From NCBI RefSeq assembly GCF_000156575.1, contig NZ_GG666045.1:250359-314358 (forward strand): a stretch of 64,000 nt of DNA, in the 5' to 3' direction. The translations under genes were made by a program, and so were the position numbers. Within the stretch, counting starts at the first letter, position 1. Each line of letters opens with the position of its first letter. The notes under the pieces were generated by a model, which did no database searches, was not told the DNA's origin, and saw only the letters and a list, made by a program, of their open reading frames with translations. Below, one piece after another: positions 9,277-17,059 of this stretch. This DNA comes from Anaerococcus lactolyticus ATCC 51172. Lineage in GTDB: Bacteria > Bacillota > Clostridia > Tissierellales > Peptoniphilaceae.

Positions 9277-10266
9277 TTAAAATTCTAAATCTGACAAAGG
9301 GTTTTTATTTACAGCATTTTTTAAATCTTCGTTGTCAAGGTGAGTATATATTTGGGTAGTTGAAACAGAAGCGTGACCTAAAATATCTTTTAAGGCTCTG
9401 ATATCAACATTACCATACTTATACATAAGAGTTGCTGCTGTATGTCTTAGTTTGTGTGTCGAATAAACACTAGTATCAAAACCAGCTTTCGCAAGGTACT
9501 TTTCTATAGTAGATTGAACTGCTCGGTTAGAGATTCTATTTTTTCTTGTAGATATAAATAGGGCATTAACTGTATCATCCTTTAAATACTCAGACCTAAT
9601 TACAATATAATTATTAATAAGGTCTTGACAATTTTTTGTTAGATAAACCGTTCTTTCTTTATTGCCTTTGCCTATTATATTAAAACTATCCTTATTTACA
9701 TCAGATAAGTCGATTGAAATAAGCTCAGAAAGCCTCATACCCGTAGTAAGAAAGGTAAAAACAATAGCCAAGTCCCTTGCTTTTAGAAAAGTATTTTTCT
9801 CTTTACTTATTGTCTCTATAAGCCTTTCAGTTTCGCTCAATGTGAGGTAGACAGGCTGCCTTTGGCTTATTTTGGGGTTTGTTAGTTTGTCGGCAATATT
9901 AGTATTTATTACTTCGATTTCGCTATACATATACTTATAGAAGGATTTTATAGCGGAAATCTTCCTTGATCTTGTAGTCGCCGAATCATTTTTGTCATTA
10001 TCAAGATAAGATAGAAAGGCATAAAAATCTTGAATAGTAATTTTCTCGAAAAAGATATTGTCTACGAAGAAATTTATTTTCTTATAATCAAAATCATTTT
10101 CATAATCTTTTTTGTTATTATTATAGATTTTTCTTACGATTTGATATTCTATAAATGTTTCAAGATCGTATGCGTATTCTTTAATTGTTGATTCAGAAAG
10201 CCCTTTGATAGATTTCAAATAATTTAAATAATCTGTTAGCAAAAGAGGTTTGATAAATTTTTCCAT
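9277..10266 (-). CDS. Xer-like tyrosine recombinase
   Basis: A 329-aa tyrosine recombinase with the full catalytic set: R178 in TTGMRLSEL, K203 in KGNKERT, H271-x-x-R274 in HKLRHTAAT, H298 in LGHAS and the nucleophile Y307 in TQIYTH. The N-terminal SAM-like DNA-binding domain (residues 1-115) has a longer insert than XerC/D. It resembles the clostridial stand-alone Xer protein used for chromosome dimer resolution rather than a phage integrase, as no phage genes are near. The RBS CGGAG lies 7 nt before the ATG. A promoter and a perfect palindrome lie upstream. Confidence 0.85.
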   Translation of the reverse strand: MEKFIKPLLLTDYLNYLKSIKGLSESTIKEYAYDLETFIEYQIVRKIYNNNKKDYENDFDYKKINFFVDNIFFEKITIQDFYAFLSYLDNDKNDSATTRSRKISAIKSFYKYMYSEIEVINTNIADKLTNPKISQRQPVYLTLSETERLIETISKEKNTFLKARDLAIVFTFLTTGMRLSELISIDLSDVNKDSFNIIGKGNKERTVYLTKNCQDLINNYIVIRSEYLKDDTVNALFISTRKNRISNRAVQSTIEKYLAKAGFDTSVYSTHKLRHTAATLMYKYGNVDIRALKDILGHASVSTTQIYTHLDNEDLKNAVNKNPLSDLEF

Positions 10267-10347
10267 AAAATTCTCCGTTCAAATCCGTATGCGAGCGTAA
10301 GTGTTAGAAATTAGTTCAAGCGATTGTTTTCTAAACTCCATATGTAA

Positions 10348-10375
10348 ATTATACCTATTTCGACAATAAAAACAA
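10348..10375 (-). promoter_or_regulatory. Promoter of the Xer-like recombinase gene
   Basis: On the minus strand, -35 TTGTTT (10370-10375) and -10 TATAAT (10348-10353) are 16 bp apart, leaving a leader of about 75 nt. The -35 box touches the end of the 36-bp palindrome at 10375-10410. Confidence 0.65.
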
Positions 10376-10410
10376 ATTATTGCACAAAATTATTATTTTG
10401 TGCAATAATT
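10375..10410. repeat. Perfect 16-bp inverted repeat upstream of recombinase
   Basis: AATTATTGCACAAAAT is followed by TATT and then its exact reverse complement. Read as a Xer site, it gives 11-bp arms around a 6-bp centre (28 bp, the size of dif), and the arm TTTTGTGCAAT shares 7 of 11 positions with the Firmicutes XerD arm TTATGTTAACT. It could instead be an operator, or a bidirectional terminator, since T-rich sequence follows on both strands. Confidence 0.6.
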
Positions 10411-10702
10411 TTTCTGGATTAATATCCTCTCTTTTAAGTTGGCCTTTACAAGTAAATTAATTTTAACAATTCATATTGATATGTCTAATGTATCGATTAA
10501 GTTACAAATCTAAAAAATCATTTCTCAGTTTCCTGTATGGTTATAGAGTATTTTTAATTATAAGATATTTTTTAGATTCCTATGATTTTTAGCTCTAATT
10601 TCTTGATCAATTTTAATATTTAAGTAAAATCTGACGCCGCATTTTGCGTTTTAAGGCATTTTATTTTTTTACCAATGTATTTATACCTTTATTTTTTAAA
10701 TT
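10411..10702. other. Intergenic stretch with no recognised gene
   Basis: About 290 bp of AT-rich sequence between the palindrome and the rny terminator. I see no ORF with an RBS, no tRNA and no convincing RNA structure. A short stop-free minus-strand stretch near 10559-10648 has no start codon or RBS and I do not call it. Confidence 0.5.
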
Positions 10703-10728
10703 AAAAACTGCCATCATTATAATGGCAG
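10703..10728 (-). terminator. rny terminator
   Basis: On the minus strand a CTGCCAT/ATGGCAG stem with a 7-nt loop runs into TTTTT, 13 bp after the rny stop. Confidence 0.85.
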
Positions 10729-10740
10729 CTTGATTAATTA

Positions 10741-12297
10741 TTATTTTGCATAATCTATCGCTTTGGACTCTCTTAATAAGTTCACTTTAATTTCACCAGG
10801 ATATTCTAATTCATTTTCAATTTTCTTTGCAATCTCTCTAGCAATCACAATCATTTCATCATCAGAAATTTTTTCTGGTTTGACTAGTATTCTTAATTCT
10901 CGACCAGCTTGTAGTGCAAAAGATTTTTCTACACCTTCAAAAGAATTTGCGATTCCTTCTAAGTTTTCTAGTCTCTTAATATAACTTTCTAGACTTTCAC
11001 GTCTAGCGCCTGGTCTGGCAGCGCTGATTGCATCAGCAGTTTGTACTAAAATTGATTCTACACAATTTGGTTCAACTTCGCCATGGTGAGATTGAATAGC
11101 GTTTATAACATATTTGTTTTCACCATACTTAGTAGCAGCTTCAACACCTAGGGCAACATGTGTACCTTCTTGTTCTTGGTCTATTGCTTTTCCTACATCG
11201 TGAAGTAATCCACCACGTTTGGCTAATTGACTGTCAGCACCTATTTCATCTGCTAACATTCCAGCTAGAAGTGCAACTTCTACAGAATGTTTTAAGATAT
11301 TTTGGCCATAAGAAGTTCTAAACTTCATTTTACCAATCAGTCTAATTAATTGAGGATGAAGATTAATAATTCCGACAGCTTCAGCGGCAGCTTCACCATC
11401 TTCAATTATCCTAGTCTCAACTTCATCACTAGCTTTTTGAAGCATTTCTTCAATTCTAGAAGGATTAATCCTACCATCCTGAATCAATTTTTCTAAAGCT
11501 ACCTTAGCTATCTCACGTCTAACTGGCTCAAAACAAGAAATTACGACTGCTTCAGGTGTATCATCGATTATTAAATCAACCCCTGCTGCTTGTTCAAAAG
11601 CTCTAATATTACGACCCTCACGACCTATAATACGGCCTTTCATTTCATCATTAGGTAAAGAAATAACAGAAACAGTGTACTCAGCTACTTGCTCTGGTGC
11701 AAATCGTTGTATAGTAGTTGCCAGAATTTCTGTAGCCATTTTTTTGCTTTCTGCCTTAACTTTTTCTTCAGCTTCTTTAATCATCCTTGCTGATTCATGG
11801 ATAGTTTCAGATTTTACTTTAGCTAAAATTATTTCTTTAGCTTCATTGTTGGTTAGTCCAGCGATATTTTGTAATTCCAACTCTTGTTGTTCTATTAACT
11901 TGTCAATTTTCTCTTCTTTTTGTTTTAACTTTTTCTGATCACTAGAGATTTGATCAGATTTTTTGTCAATCAATAAAGATCGATTGTCTAAACTTTCTTC
12001 TTTCTTAATCAAGCGAGCTTCCCTTTTATTTAGGTCGTTTCTGGCTTGATTTAGCATTTCTTCATTTTCAGATTTCAATTTTGAAATTTCATCTTTAGCA
12101 TCAATTAGAGTTTCTCTTCTTAATGCTTCTGCTTGTTTATTGGCGTCGTCTATAATCTGTCTGCTTAAGTTTTCAGCACCACCTATTACAGATTCTCCAA
12201 TTTTCTTACGATAAAGATAGCCAAAATAAAAAGCTAACAATACGAAGGCGACAACTATGATGAGAACAACAATTGGATTCATATTATTTAACATCAT
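10741..12297 (-). CDS. rny: Ribonuclease Y
   Basis: Membrane-anchored endoribonuclease that starts mRNA decay in Firmicutes. About 518 aa, the usual length. In order: one membrane segment near residues 7-27, a long charged coiled coil to about residue 200, the KH domain with [15 protein letters not shown], then the HD domain with [10 protein letters not shown]. The ATG at 12297 (or the next codon, also ATG) follows GGAGGTGAT, so the in-frame sequence further upstream is not translated. It is monocistronic, with its own terminator and several TATAAT-like boxes upstream. Confidence 0.95.
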   Translation of the reverse strand: MMLNNMNPIVVLIIVVAFVLLAFYFGYLYRKKIGESVIGGAENLSRQIIDDANKQAEALRRETLIDAKDEISKLKSENEEMLNQARNDLNKREARLIKKEESLDNRSLLIDKKSDQISSDQKKLKQKEEKIDKLIEQQELELQNIAGLTNNEAKEIILAKVKSETIHESARMIKEAEEKVKAESKKMATEILATTIQRFAPEQVAEYTVSVISLPNDEMKGRIIGREGRNIRAFEQAAGVDLIIDDTPEAVVISCFEPVRREIAKVALEKLIQDGRINPSRIEEMLQKASDEVETRIIEDGEAAAEAVGIINLHPQLIRLIGKMKFRTSYGQNILKHSVEVALLAGMLADEIGADSQLAKRGGLLHDVGKAIDQEQEGTHVALGVEAATKYGENKYVINAIQSHHGEVEPNCVESILVQTADAISAARPGARRESLESYIKRLENLEGIANSFEGVEKSFALQAGRELRILVKPEKISDDEMIVIAREIAKKIENELEYPGEIKVNLLRESKAIDYAK

Positions 12298-12335
12298 ATC
12301 ACCTCCAAAATACGGAAATTTATATTCCAATTATT

Positions 12336-12341
12336 ATTATA
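12336..12341 (-). promoter_or_regulatory. Probable rny -10 box
   Basis: TGGTATAAT (an extended -10) lies about 40 bp before the rny start. The best -35 is TTTCGT 18 bp upstream, which is weak. A second TATAAT further upstream may also be used. Confidence 0.45.
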
Positions 12342-12393
12342 CCATTTAATTATAATTATACGAAATAGTTTTCATTAAATTATTAAGAAATAA

Positions 12394-12418
12394 AAAAAGT
12401 AGTCGATGACTACTTTTT
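12394..12418 (-). terminator. cysKE terminator overlapping cysE stop
   Basis: AAAAAGTAGTC/GACTACTTTTT forms an 11-bp stem with a 3-nt loop, followed by a U-run on the minus strand. The cysE stop codon TAG lies inside the upstream arm. Confidence 0.85.
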
Positions 12419-12937
12419 ATGTGCTATTATTCTTGCTGGAGCTCCAACGGCTGTAGAATTATCTGGAACATCTTCTAAAACAACTGAATTTGCCCCAATT
12501 TGGCAGTTATTACCTATAGTAATATTTCCAAGTAAAACGGCACCAGCACCAATCATAACATGATTTCCTACTGTTGGGTGCCTTTTTACTTTTTCATTTG
12601 TGACTGCACCTAGAGTTACCGAGTGATACATCAATACATCATCACCAACTTCAGCTGTTTCCCCTATCACAACTCCCATTCCATGGTCTATATAACATCT
12701 ACGACCAATTTTTGCACCAGGATGAATTTCGATTCCTGTTTCCATTCTTGACTTAAATGCAATTTCTTGTGCCTCATATACCTTGCCTTGCAAATATAAT
12801 TTATGGGCGATGTAGTGAGACAAGAGCGCTTTAATCCCTGCAGAAAAGAGTATTGCCTCCTCTTCACTTTTTAGTGCAGGGTCATTAGCTAAAGCGTTTT
12901 TTATTAATTCTTCTTTATATTCATTATAATTGAGCAT
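12410..12937 (-). CDS. cysE: Serine O-acetyltransferase
   Basis: Acetylates serine with acetyl-CoA to give O-acetylserine for cysteine synthesis. It is 175 aa, the short Gram-positive form with a reduced N-terminal helical region, followed by a left-handed beta-helix of hexapeptide repeats ([14 protein letters not shown], then [15 protein letters not shown]). The conserved DHGMG and the late GAPARII segment are present. It overlaps the end of cysK by 14 bp, so the two enzymes of the pathway are co-translated and probably form the cysteine synthase complex. Confidence 0.95.
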   Translation of the reverse strand: MLNYNEYKEELIKNALANDPALKSEEEAILFSAGIKALLSHYIAHKLYLQGKVYEAQEIAFKSRMETGIEIHPGAKIGRRCYIDHGMGVVIGETAEVGDDVLMYHSVTLGAVTNEKVKRHPTVGNHVMIGAGAVLLGNITIGNNCQIGANSVVLEDVPDNSTAVGAPARIIAHKK

Positions 12938-13838
12938 TATCGTATAATTCTGTTGATAGATATCTTTCGCCTGTGTCAGGTAAAACAGTAACTACAACTT
13001 TCCCTTCTCCTAATTTATCAGCGATTTCAATAGCTCCTACAACATTAGCACCTGATGATATACCAACTGCAAGACCCTCTTCTTTTGCTATTTTTCTAGA
13101 CATATTAATTGCATCGTCACTTTTAACATCGACAATTCCATCTAAGATATCAAAGTCAAGATTTTTTGGTATAAAATTTCCACCAATACCTTGAATTTTA
13201 TGACTGGCAGCTTTACCACCTGATAAAAGCGGACTTTCAGCTGGTTCTATTGCATAAACTTTGATATTAGGATTTTCTTCTTTAAGTTTTTTTCCTGTAC
13301 CTGTAACAGTACCACCTGTACCTACACCTGCTATAAAAGCATCTGGCTTAATTTCTGATAGAATTTCAGGTCCAGTTGTTTCATAGTGAGCCTTAATATT
13401 GGCAGGATTTGAAAACTGATCAGGCAAGAAATATCCATTTTCCTCAGCAAGTTCTTTAGCCTTATCTACAGCACCTTGGAGCGCTCCTTCGGTAGTTCTA
13501 ATTACCTTTGCACCATAAGCCATTGCGAGTTTTGCTCTTTCAATACTCATTGATGCTGGCATAGTTAAAATTAAATTGTATCCCTTTGCAGCAGCAATCG
13601 CAGCTAGGGCTACTCCTGTATTTCCACTTGTAGGCTCAACTATTGTTCCTCCTTTTTTAAGTTTTCCAGATTTTTCTGCATCCTCTATCATGTAAAGTGC
13701 AATCCTATCTTTGATAGAGCCTGCTAAGTTGTTTTTCTCAACTTTTACATATATGTCAGCTCTACCTTCTTTTTTTAAAGAATTTAATTTTAGAAGAGGA
13801 GTACCTCCAATTAAATCTGTTGAATTATTTTTTATCAT
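12924..13838 (-). CDS. cysK: Cysteine synthase A (O-acetylserine sulfhydrylase)
   Basis: PLP enzyme that makes cysteine from O-acetylserine and sulfide. 304 aa. The PLP lysine is in [11 protein letters not shown] near residue 42, the substrate loop in PTSGNTGVA near residue 69, and the phosphate-binding [10 protein letters not shown] near 173-182. AAAGGAG precedes the ATG at 13838. Its leader carries an inverted repeat (13869-13906) that may regulate the pair. The final cysE-contacting region is normal, with no truncation. Confidence 0.95.
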   Translation of the reverse strand: MIKNNSTDLIGGTPLLKLNSLKKEGRADIYVKVEKNNLAGSIKDRIALYMIEDAEKSGKLKKGGTIVEPTSGNTGVALAAIAAAKGYNLILTMPASMSIERAKLAMAYGAKVIRTTEGALQGAVDKAKELAEENGYFLPDQFSNPANIKAHYETTGPEILSEIKPDAFIAGVGTGGTVTGTGKKLKEENPNIKVYAIEPAESPLLSGGKAASHKIQGIGGNFIPKNLDFDILDGIVDVKSDDAINMSRKIAKEEGLAVGISSGANVVGAIEIADKLGEGKVVVTVLPDTGERYLSTELYDNAQL

Positions 13839-13868
13839 TAAAAACTCCTTTATAAACTAAAATAATTT

Positions 13869-13906
13869 ATAGCTATTTCTGAATCATCGATTAAGAAATT
13901 AGCTAT
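13869..13906. promoter_or_regulatory. Inverted repeat in the cysK leader
   Basis: ATAGCTATTTCT and AGAAATTAGCTAT pair over 12 bp with one bulged base and a 13-nt spacer. It lies between a probable -10 (TATAGT near 13927-13932, minus strand) and the cysK RBS. It could be a repressor operator or an mRNA hairpin. I do not recognise it as a T-box or SAM riboswitch. Confidence 0.5.
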
Positions 13907-13960
13907 TCTAAATCCGACACATTTACTATACTATAAAAATGAATGATTTAAAATTGAGTA

Positions 13961-13987
13961 AAAAAAAGAGAGAATAAATCTCTCTTT
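13961..13987 (-). terminator. rpsB-tsf terminator
   Basis: The stem AAGAGAGA/TCTCTCTT with a 5-nt loop runs into a 7-nt U-run on the minus strand, just after the tsf stop. Confidence 0.85.
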
Positions 13988-13995
13988 ATAATTTA

Positions 13996-14664
13996 TTACA
14001 TGTTCATTTGGCTTGCAACTTCAGCAGCAAAGTCCTCTTCTTTTTTCTCTAGACCTTCACCAACTTGGAATCTTGCAAATCTTCTAATCTTAATGTTTTC
14101 TCCAACTTCATTAGCTGTGTGTCTAAGTAGTTGTTCGATTGTTAAATCTGGGTCCTTGATGAATGGTTGATCTAATAAGCAAACTTCAGAGAACCATTTT
14201 TTAAGTCTTCCTTCAACCTTTTTCTCAGCAATCATTTTTTTCTTATCTTCAGGCATATTATCGCTTGATTCATTTATAGCTTGGTTGATTAGTATTTCTC
14301 TTTGTTCTGCTACATCAGCTTCATCAGCGTCAGCTTCAGAGATGTATTTAGGAGCACTTGCAGCAATGTGCATTGCAATGTCTCTTGCAAAATCTTTTAC
14401 TGTATCAGTATTTGCAGAAAAATCAGTTTCTGTATTGATTTCTACAATTACGCCGATTTTATCGTTGTGAATGTAAGAACCAATAACACCTTCTGCAGCA
14501 ATTCTACCAGATTTCTTATCAAGAGTTGCTTGTCCTTTTTCTTTTAGGATTTTTTGAGCTTTGTCAATATCTCCACCTGCTTCTTCGAGGGCTTTTTTGC
14601 AGTCCATCATTCCAGCGGCAGTTCTTTCTCTTAATTCTTTAACTAATTTTGCACTAATTGCCAT
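13996..14664 (-). CDS. tsf: Elongation factor Ts, short form
   Basis: Guanine-nucleotide exchange factor for EF-Tu. 222 aa, shorter than the 280-300 aa common in Firmicutes, so the core lacks one repeat of the dimerisation region, as in Thermus-type EF-Ts. The N-terminal UBA-like domain (LVKELRERTAAGMMDCKKAL) and the EF-Tu-contacting NTETDFSANTD near residue 80 are intact. It lies 15 bp after rpsB, the usual pairing. The C-terminus ends cleanly at TAA and I see no frameshift, so the short length looks real. Confidence 0.93.
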   Translation of the reverse strand: MAISAKLVKELRERTAAGMMDCKKALEEAGGDIDKAQKILKEKGQATLDKKSGRIAAEGVIGSYIHNDKIGVIVEINTETDFSANTDTVKDFARDIAMHIAASAPKYISEADADEADVAEQREILINQAINESSDNMPEDKKKMIAEKKVEGRLKKWFSEVCLLDQPFIKDPDLTIEQLLRHTANEVGENIKIRRFARFQVGEGLEKKEEDFAAEVASQMNM

Positions 14665-14679
14665 CTATATCTCCTCTAT

Positions 14680-15516
14680 TTATTCTGCTTCGTTTTCGTC
14701 GAATTCTTGTGTTTTTATTTCTTCAGCTGCTTCTTCTAAATCTTCGTCAGAAAGATTTTCTTCTTCAACTTCTACTTCAGAGTCTTCTTCAAATTCATCT
14801 TCTTCAACTTCTTCGTTAGAAGGATCAAATTCGTTGCCTTGATTTGCTTCAATAACAGCATCTGCCATTACAGAAGTTATAAGTTTTACAGCTCTAATAG
14901 CATCATCATTTCCTGGTATTGGAACATCAACTTCGTCAGGGTCACAGTTTGTATCAACTATTGCTATTACTGGAATACCTAGGATTTTAGCTTCGTGTAC
15001 AGCTATAGCTTCTTCGCCTGGATCAACTACAAATAATACATCTGGTAGTTCTTCCATATCTTTTATACCACCAAGATTCTTTTCTAGTTTGTCCATTTCT
15101 TTTTGGTATTGTAGAACTTCTTTCTTTGGTAGAAGATCAAATGTACCATCTTCTTCCATTCTTTCATATCTTTGAAGTTTCTCTACGCTTTTTCTAATTG
15201 TTTTAAAGTTAGTAAGCATACCACCCAACCATCTGTGAGATACATAGTATTGACCAGATCTCTTAGCTTCTGATTGAATTGAGTCTTGCGCTTGTTTTTT
15301 TGTACCAACAAATAAAACTCTACCACCATCAGCAACTATATCTCTCATAACTTTGTAAGCTTCTTCGATTTGGTTAGCTGTTTTTTGTAGATCTACTATG
15401 TAGATACCGTTTCTTTCTGTGAAGATGAATCTTGCCATTTTTGGGTTCCATCTTCTAGTTTGGTGTCCGAAATGTACACCTGCTTCTAATAATTTTTTCA
15501 TTGAAACTACTGCCAT
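14680..15516 (-). CDS. rpsB: 30S ribosomal protein S2
   Basis: Small-subunit ribosomal protein that binds late, near S1 and 16S helices 26 and 35-37. The start is the ATG at 15516, preceded by CGGAGGTAAAT; the open frame continues upstream but without a second good RBS. 278 aa, with the typical N-terminus [23 protein letters not shown] and the IVDTNCDPD segment. The last 50 residues are an unusual Glu/Asp-rich tail. It is co-transcribed with tsf from a promoter at 15616-15643 and has a structured leader. Confidence 0.96.
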   Translation of the reverse strand: MAVVSMKKLLEAGVHFGHQTRRWNPKMARFIFTERNGIYIVDLQKTANQIEEAYKVMRDIVADGGRVLFVGTKKQAQDSIQSEAKRSGQYYVSHRWLGGMLTNFKTIRKSVEKLQRYERMEEDGTFDLLPKKEVLQYQKEMDKLEKNLGGIKDMEELPDVLFVVDPGEEAIAVHEAKILGIPVIAIVDTNCDPDEVDVPIPGNDDAIRAVKLITSVMADAVIEANQGNEFDPSNEEVEEDEFEEDSEVEVEEENLSDEDLEEAAEEIKTQEFDENEAE

Positions 15517-15551
15517 ATTTACCTCCGTTTTTTCTTCCACCCATCTCAACT

Positions 15552-15584
15552 GGATATTAAACCACAATTGGCAACGTAATATCC
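15552..15584 (-). promoter_or_regulatory. Structured leader hairpin of rpsB
   Basis: On the minus strand GGATATTA and TAATATCC form a perfect 8-bp stem closing a 17-nt region that holds the nested pair CCA/TGG around ATTG. It sits between the promoter and the RBS, where autoregulatory ribosomal protein binding sites are found. There is no U-run, so translational rather than termination control is likelier. Confidence 0.5.
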
Positions 15585-15615
15585 ATCCATGAGTGTGATT
15601 GTTGTAGTACCTAGA

Positions 15616-15643
15616 TAATATACCACCTAAAACTTAAATTTCA
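15616..15643 (-). promoter_or_regulatory. rpsB-tsf promoter
   Basis: TTGAAA (15638-15643) and TATATT (15616-15621) are spaced by 16 bp on the minus strand, immediately after the ftsY stop. This gives a leader of about 95 nt. Confidence 0.7.
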
Positions 15644-15646
15644 ACA

Positions 15647-17050
15647 TTAAAACATCGCTTCTACAAAAGAATTTGAATCAAATTTTTGTAGGTGGTTAAT
15701 ACCTTCCCCGACTCCAATATATTTAACAGGAACTTCTACCTCTACTTGTAGAGGAAAGATTACTCCACCCTTTGCAGTACCATCTAATTTAGTCAATATC
15801 AAGCCTGTAATATCAGTAACATTTTTAAATTCCTTAAGTTGGCTTACTGCATTTTGACCTGTTGTAGCATCAAGAACTAAGAGATTTTCTCGATTTGCAT
15901 TTACAGCATGAGTATCAATAGTTCTATTTATTTTTTCAAGTTCTTGCATTAGATTCTTCTTATTGTGAAGCCTACCAGCAGTATCGCAAATTAGGATATC
16001 AACATCCTTACTGCGTGCTGATTTAATTGCATCAAAAATAACAGCGGATGGGTCAGCTCCCTCCTTATGTGCTATAAGCTCAACATCTGCTCTTTCTGCC
16101 CATTCTTGAAGCTGATCAATAGCAGCAGCTCTGAAGGTATCAGCTGCAGCTAACATTACTTTTTTACCATCATTTTTAAAGTTATTTGCAAGTTTACCGA
16201 TAGTTGTAGTTTTTCCAACGCCATTTACGCCTATCACAAGAATTACAGTTAATTTCCCTTTTTCAAACTTAATCCCATTATCAAGATTATTCTCATCTAA
16301 CTTTTGTGTCATTATTTCTTTTAAAACAGGATAAATTTTATCTGAATCTTTAATAGACCTTTTCTTAATTTCAGATCTTAAGCTATCGACAATTTCTATA
16401 GTTGACGACATACCAATATCAGCAGAAATTAATATTTCCTCAAGTTCATCATATAAGTCATCATCAATCTTTACATTTCTAGTAAATAGATTTGAAAGAC
16501 TCGAGGTGAAACTATCCCTTGTCTTACTTAGACCTTTTTTTAGCCTATCAAAAATAGATTCTTTTTCTTCAATAAATTCTTCAGCTTCCGCTAGATTTTC
16601 TTCATGTAATTCTTCATTAGCTTCATTGGGATTTTCTTCAGATCTATCCTCTTCATTTTCTTTATTAGTGTTTTCTAAGGATAAATCTTCAGTTTTTAGA
16701 GTTTTTTTTTCCGTATTTTCAGACTTAGTTAAATCTATAAATCTTCCTGCTTTGATTTTATTTTCTTTTTCTTCATCCTTGATTTCTTCGACTACTTCTT
16801 TGGTCTTTTTTTCTACTTTTTCAACTTCAGATTTTATCTCTTCTTTAATTTCATTTGCTTTTTCTTCAACTTCTTCAATTAAGTTGTTGTTTTTATTAGC
16901 TTCATTAAACTTATTAAATTCGTCATTAGTCGTATCATCATTTGATTTAGAACAACAATCACAAGTTGTTTTTTCTTCAGTATCTTTTATAAAATTTTTG
17001 TTTTCAAGTTCTTCAGTTTTTTTCTTCTTTTTCTTAAAAAAATTAAACAT
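15647..17050 (-). CDS. ftsY: Signal recognition particle receptor FtsY
   Basis: SRP receptor GTPase that docks ribosome-nascent chain complexes at the membrane. 467 aa. The first 165 residues are a lysine-rich start followed by a long, acidic, Glu/Asn/Lys low-complexity region, as in E. coli FtsY; it has a Cys pair (CDCC near residue 31). The N domain then starts near residue 165, and the G domain has GVNGVGKTTT, DTFRAAA, DTAGRLH and TKLDGTAKGG. AAGGAG lies 5 nt before the ATG. It follows priA by 9 bp. Confidence 0.95.
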   Translation of the reverse strand: MFNFFKKKKKKTEELENKNFIKDTEEKTTCDCCSKSNDDTTNDEFNKFNEANKNNNLIEEVEEKANEIKEEIKSEVEKVEKKTKEVVEEIKDEEKENKIKAGRFIDLTKSENTEKKTLKTEDLSLENTNKENEEDRSEENPNEANEELHEENLAEAEEFIEEKESIFDRLKKGLSKTRDSFTSSLSNLFTRNVKIDDDLYDELEEILISADIGMSSTIEIVDSLRSEIKKRSIKDSDKIYPVLKEIMTQKLDENNLDNGIKFEKGKLTVILVIGVNGVGKTTTIGKLANNFKNDGKKVMLAAADTFRAAAIDQLQEWAERADVELIAHKEGADPSAVIFDAIKSARSKDVDILICDTAGRLHNKKNLMQELEKINRTIDTHAVNANRENLLVLDATTGQNAVSQLKEFKNVTDITGLILTKLDGTAKGGVIFPLQVEVEVPVKYIGVGEGINHLQKFDSNSFVEAMF

Positions 17051-17059
17051 ACCGACTCC

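Noticed and set aside
9277-10266. Tyrosine recombinase as a sign of a prophage or integrative element.
   Set aside because: No phage, excisionase or conjugation genes nearby, no direct repeats seen, and neighbours on both sides are core genes. The protein resembles the chromosomal Xer type.
10375-10410. The palindrome as a CRISPR repeat.
   Set aside because: Only one copy; no spaced repeats and no cas genes.
10559-10648. A stop-free minus-strand stretch of about 29 codons that looked like a transposase fragment.
   Set aside because: No start codon, RBS or second conserved block, and no terminal repeats. Short open stretches are expected in AT-rich sequence.
13839-13960. T-box or SAM riboswitch upstream of cysK.
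   Set aside because: The leader is too short and lacks the T-box AGGGTGG sequence and the SAM core; only a simple inverted repeat is present.
14561-14842. Serine-rich plus-strand ORF across the tsf-rpsB junction.
   Set aside because: It is the antisense of the Glu/Asp-rich S2 tail (GAA/GAT codons read as TTC/ATC and TCT/TCA), with no RBS.
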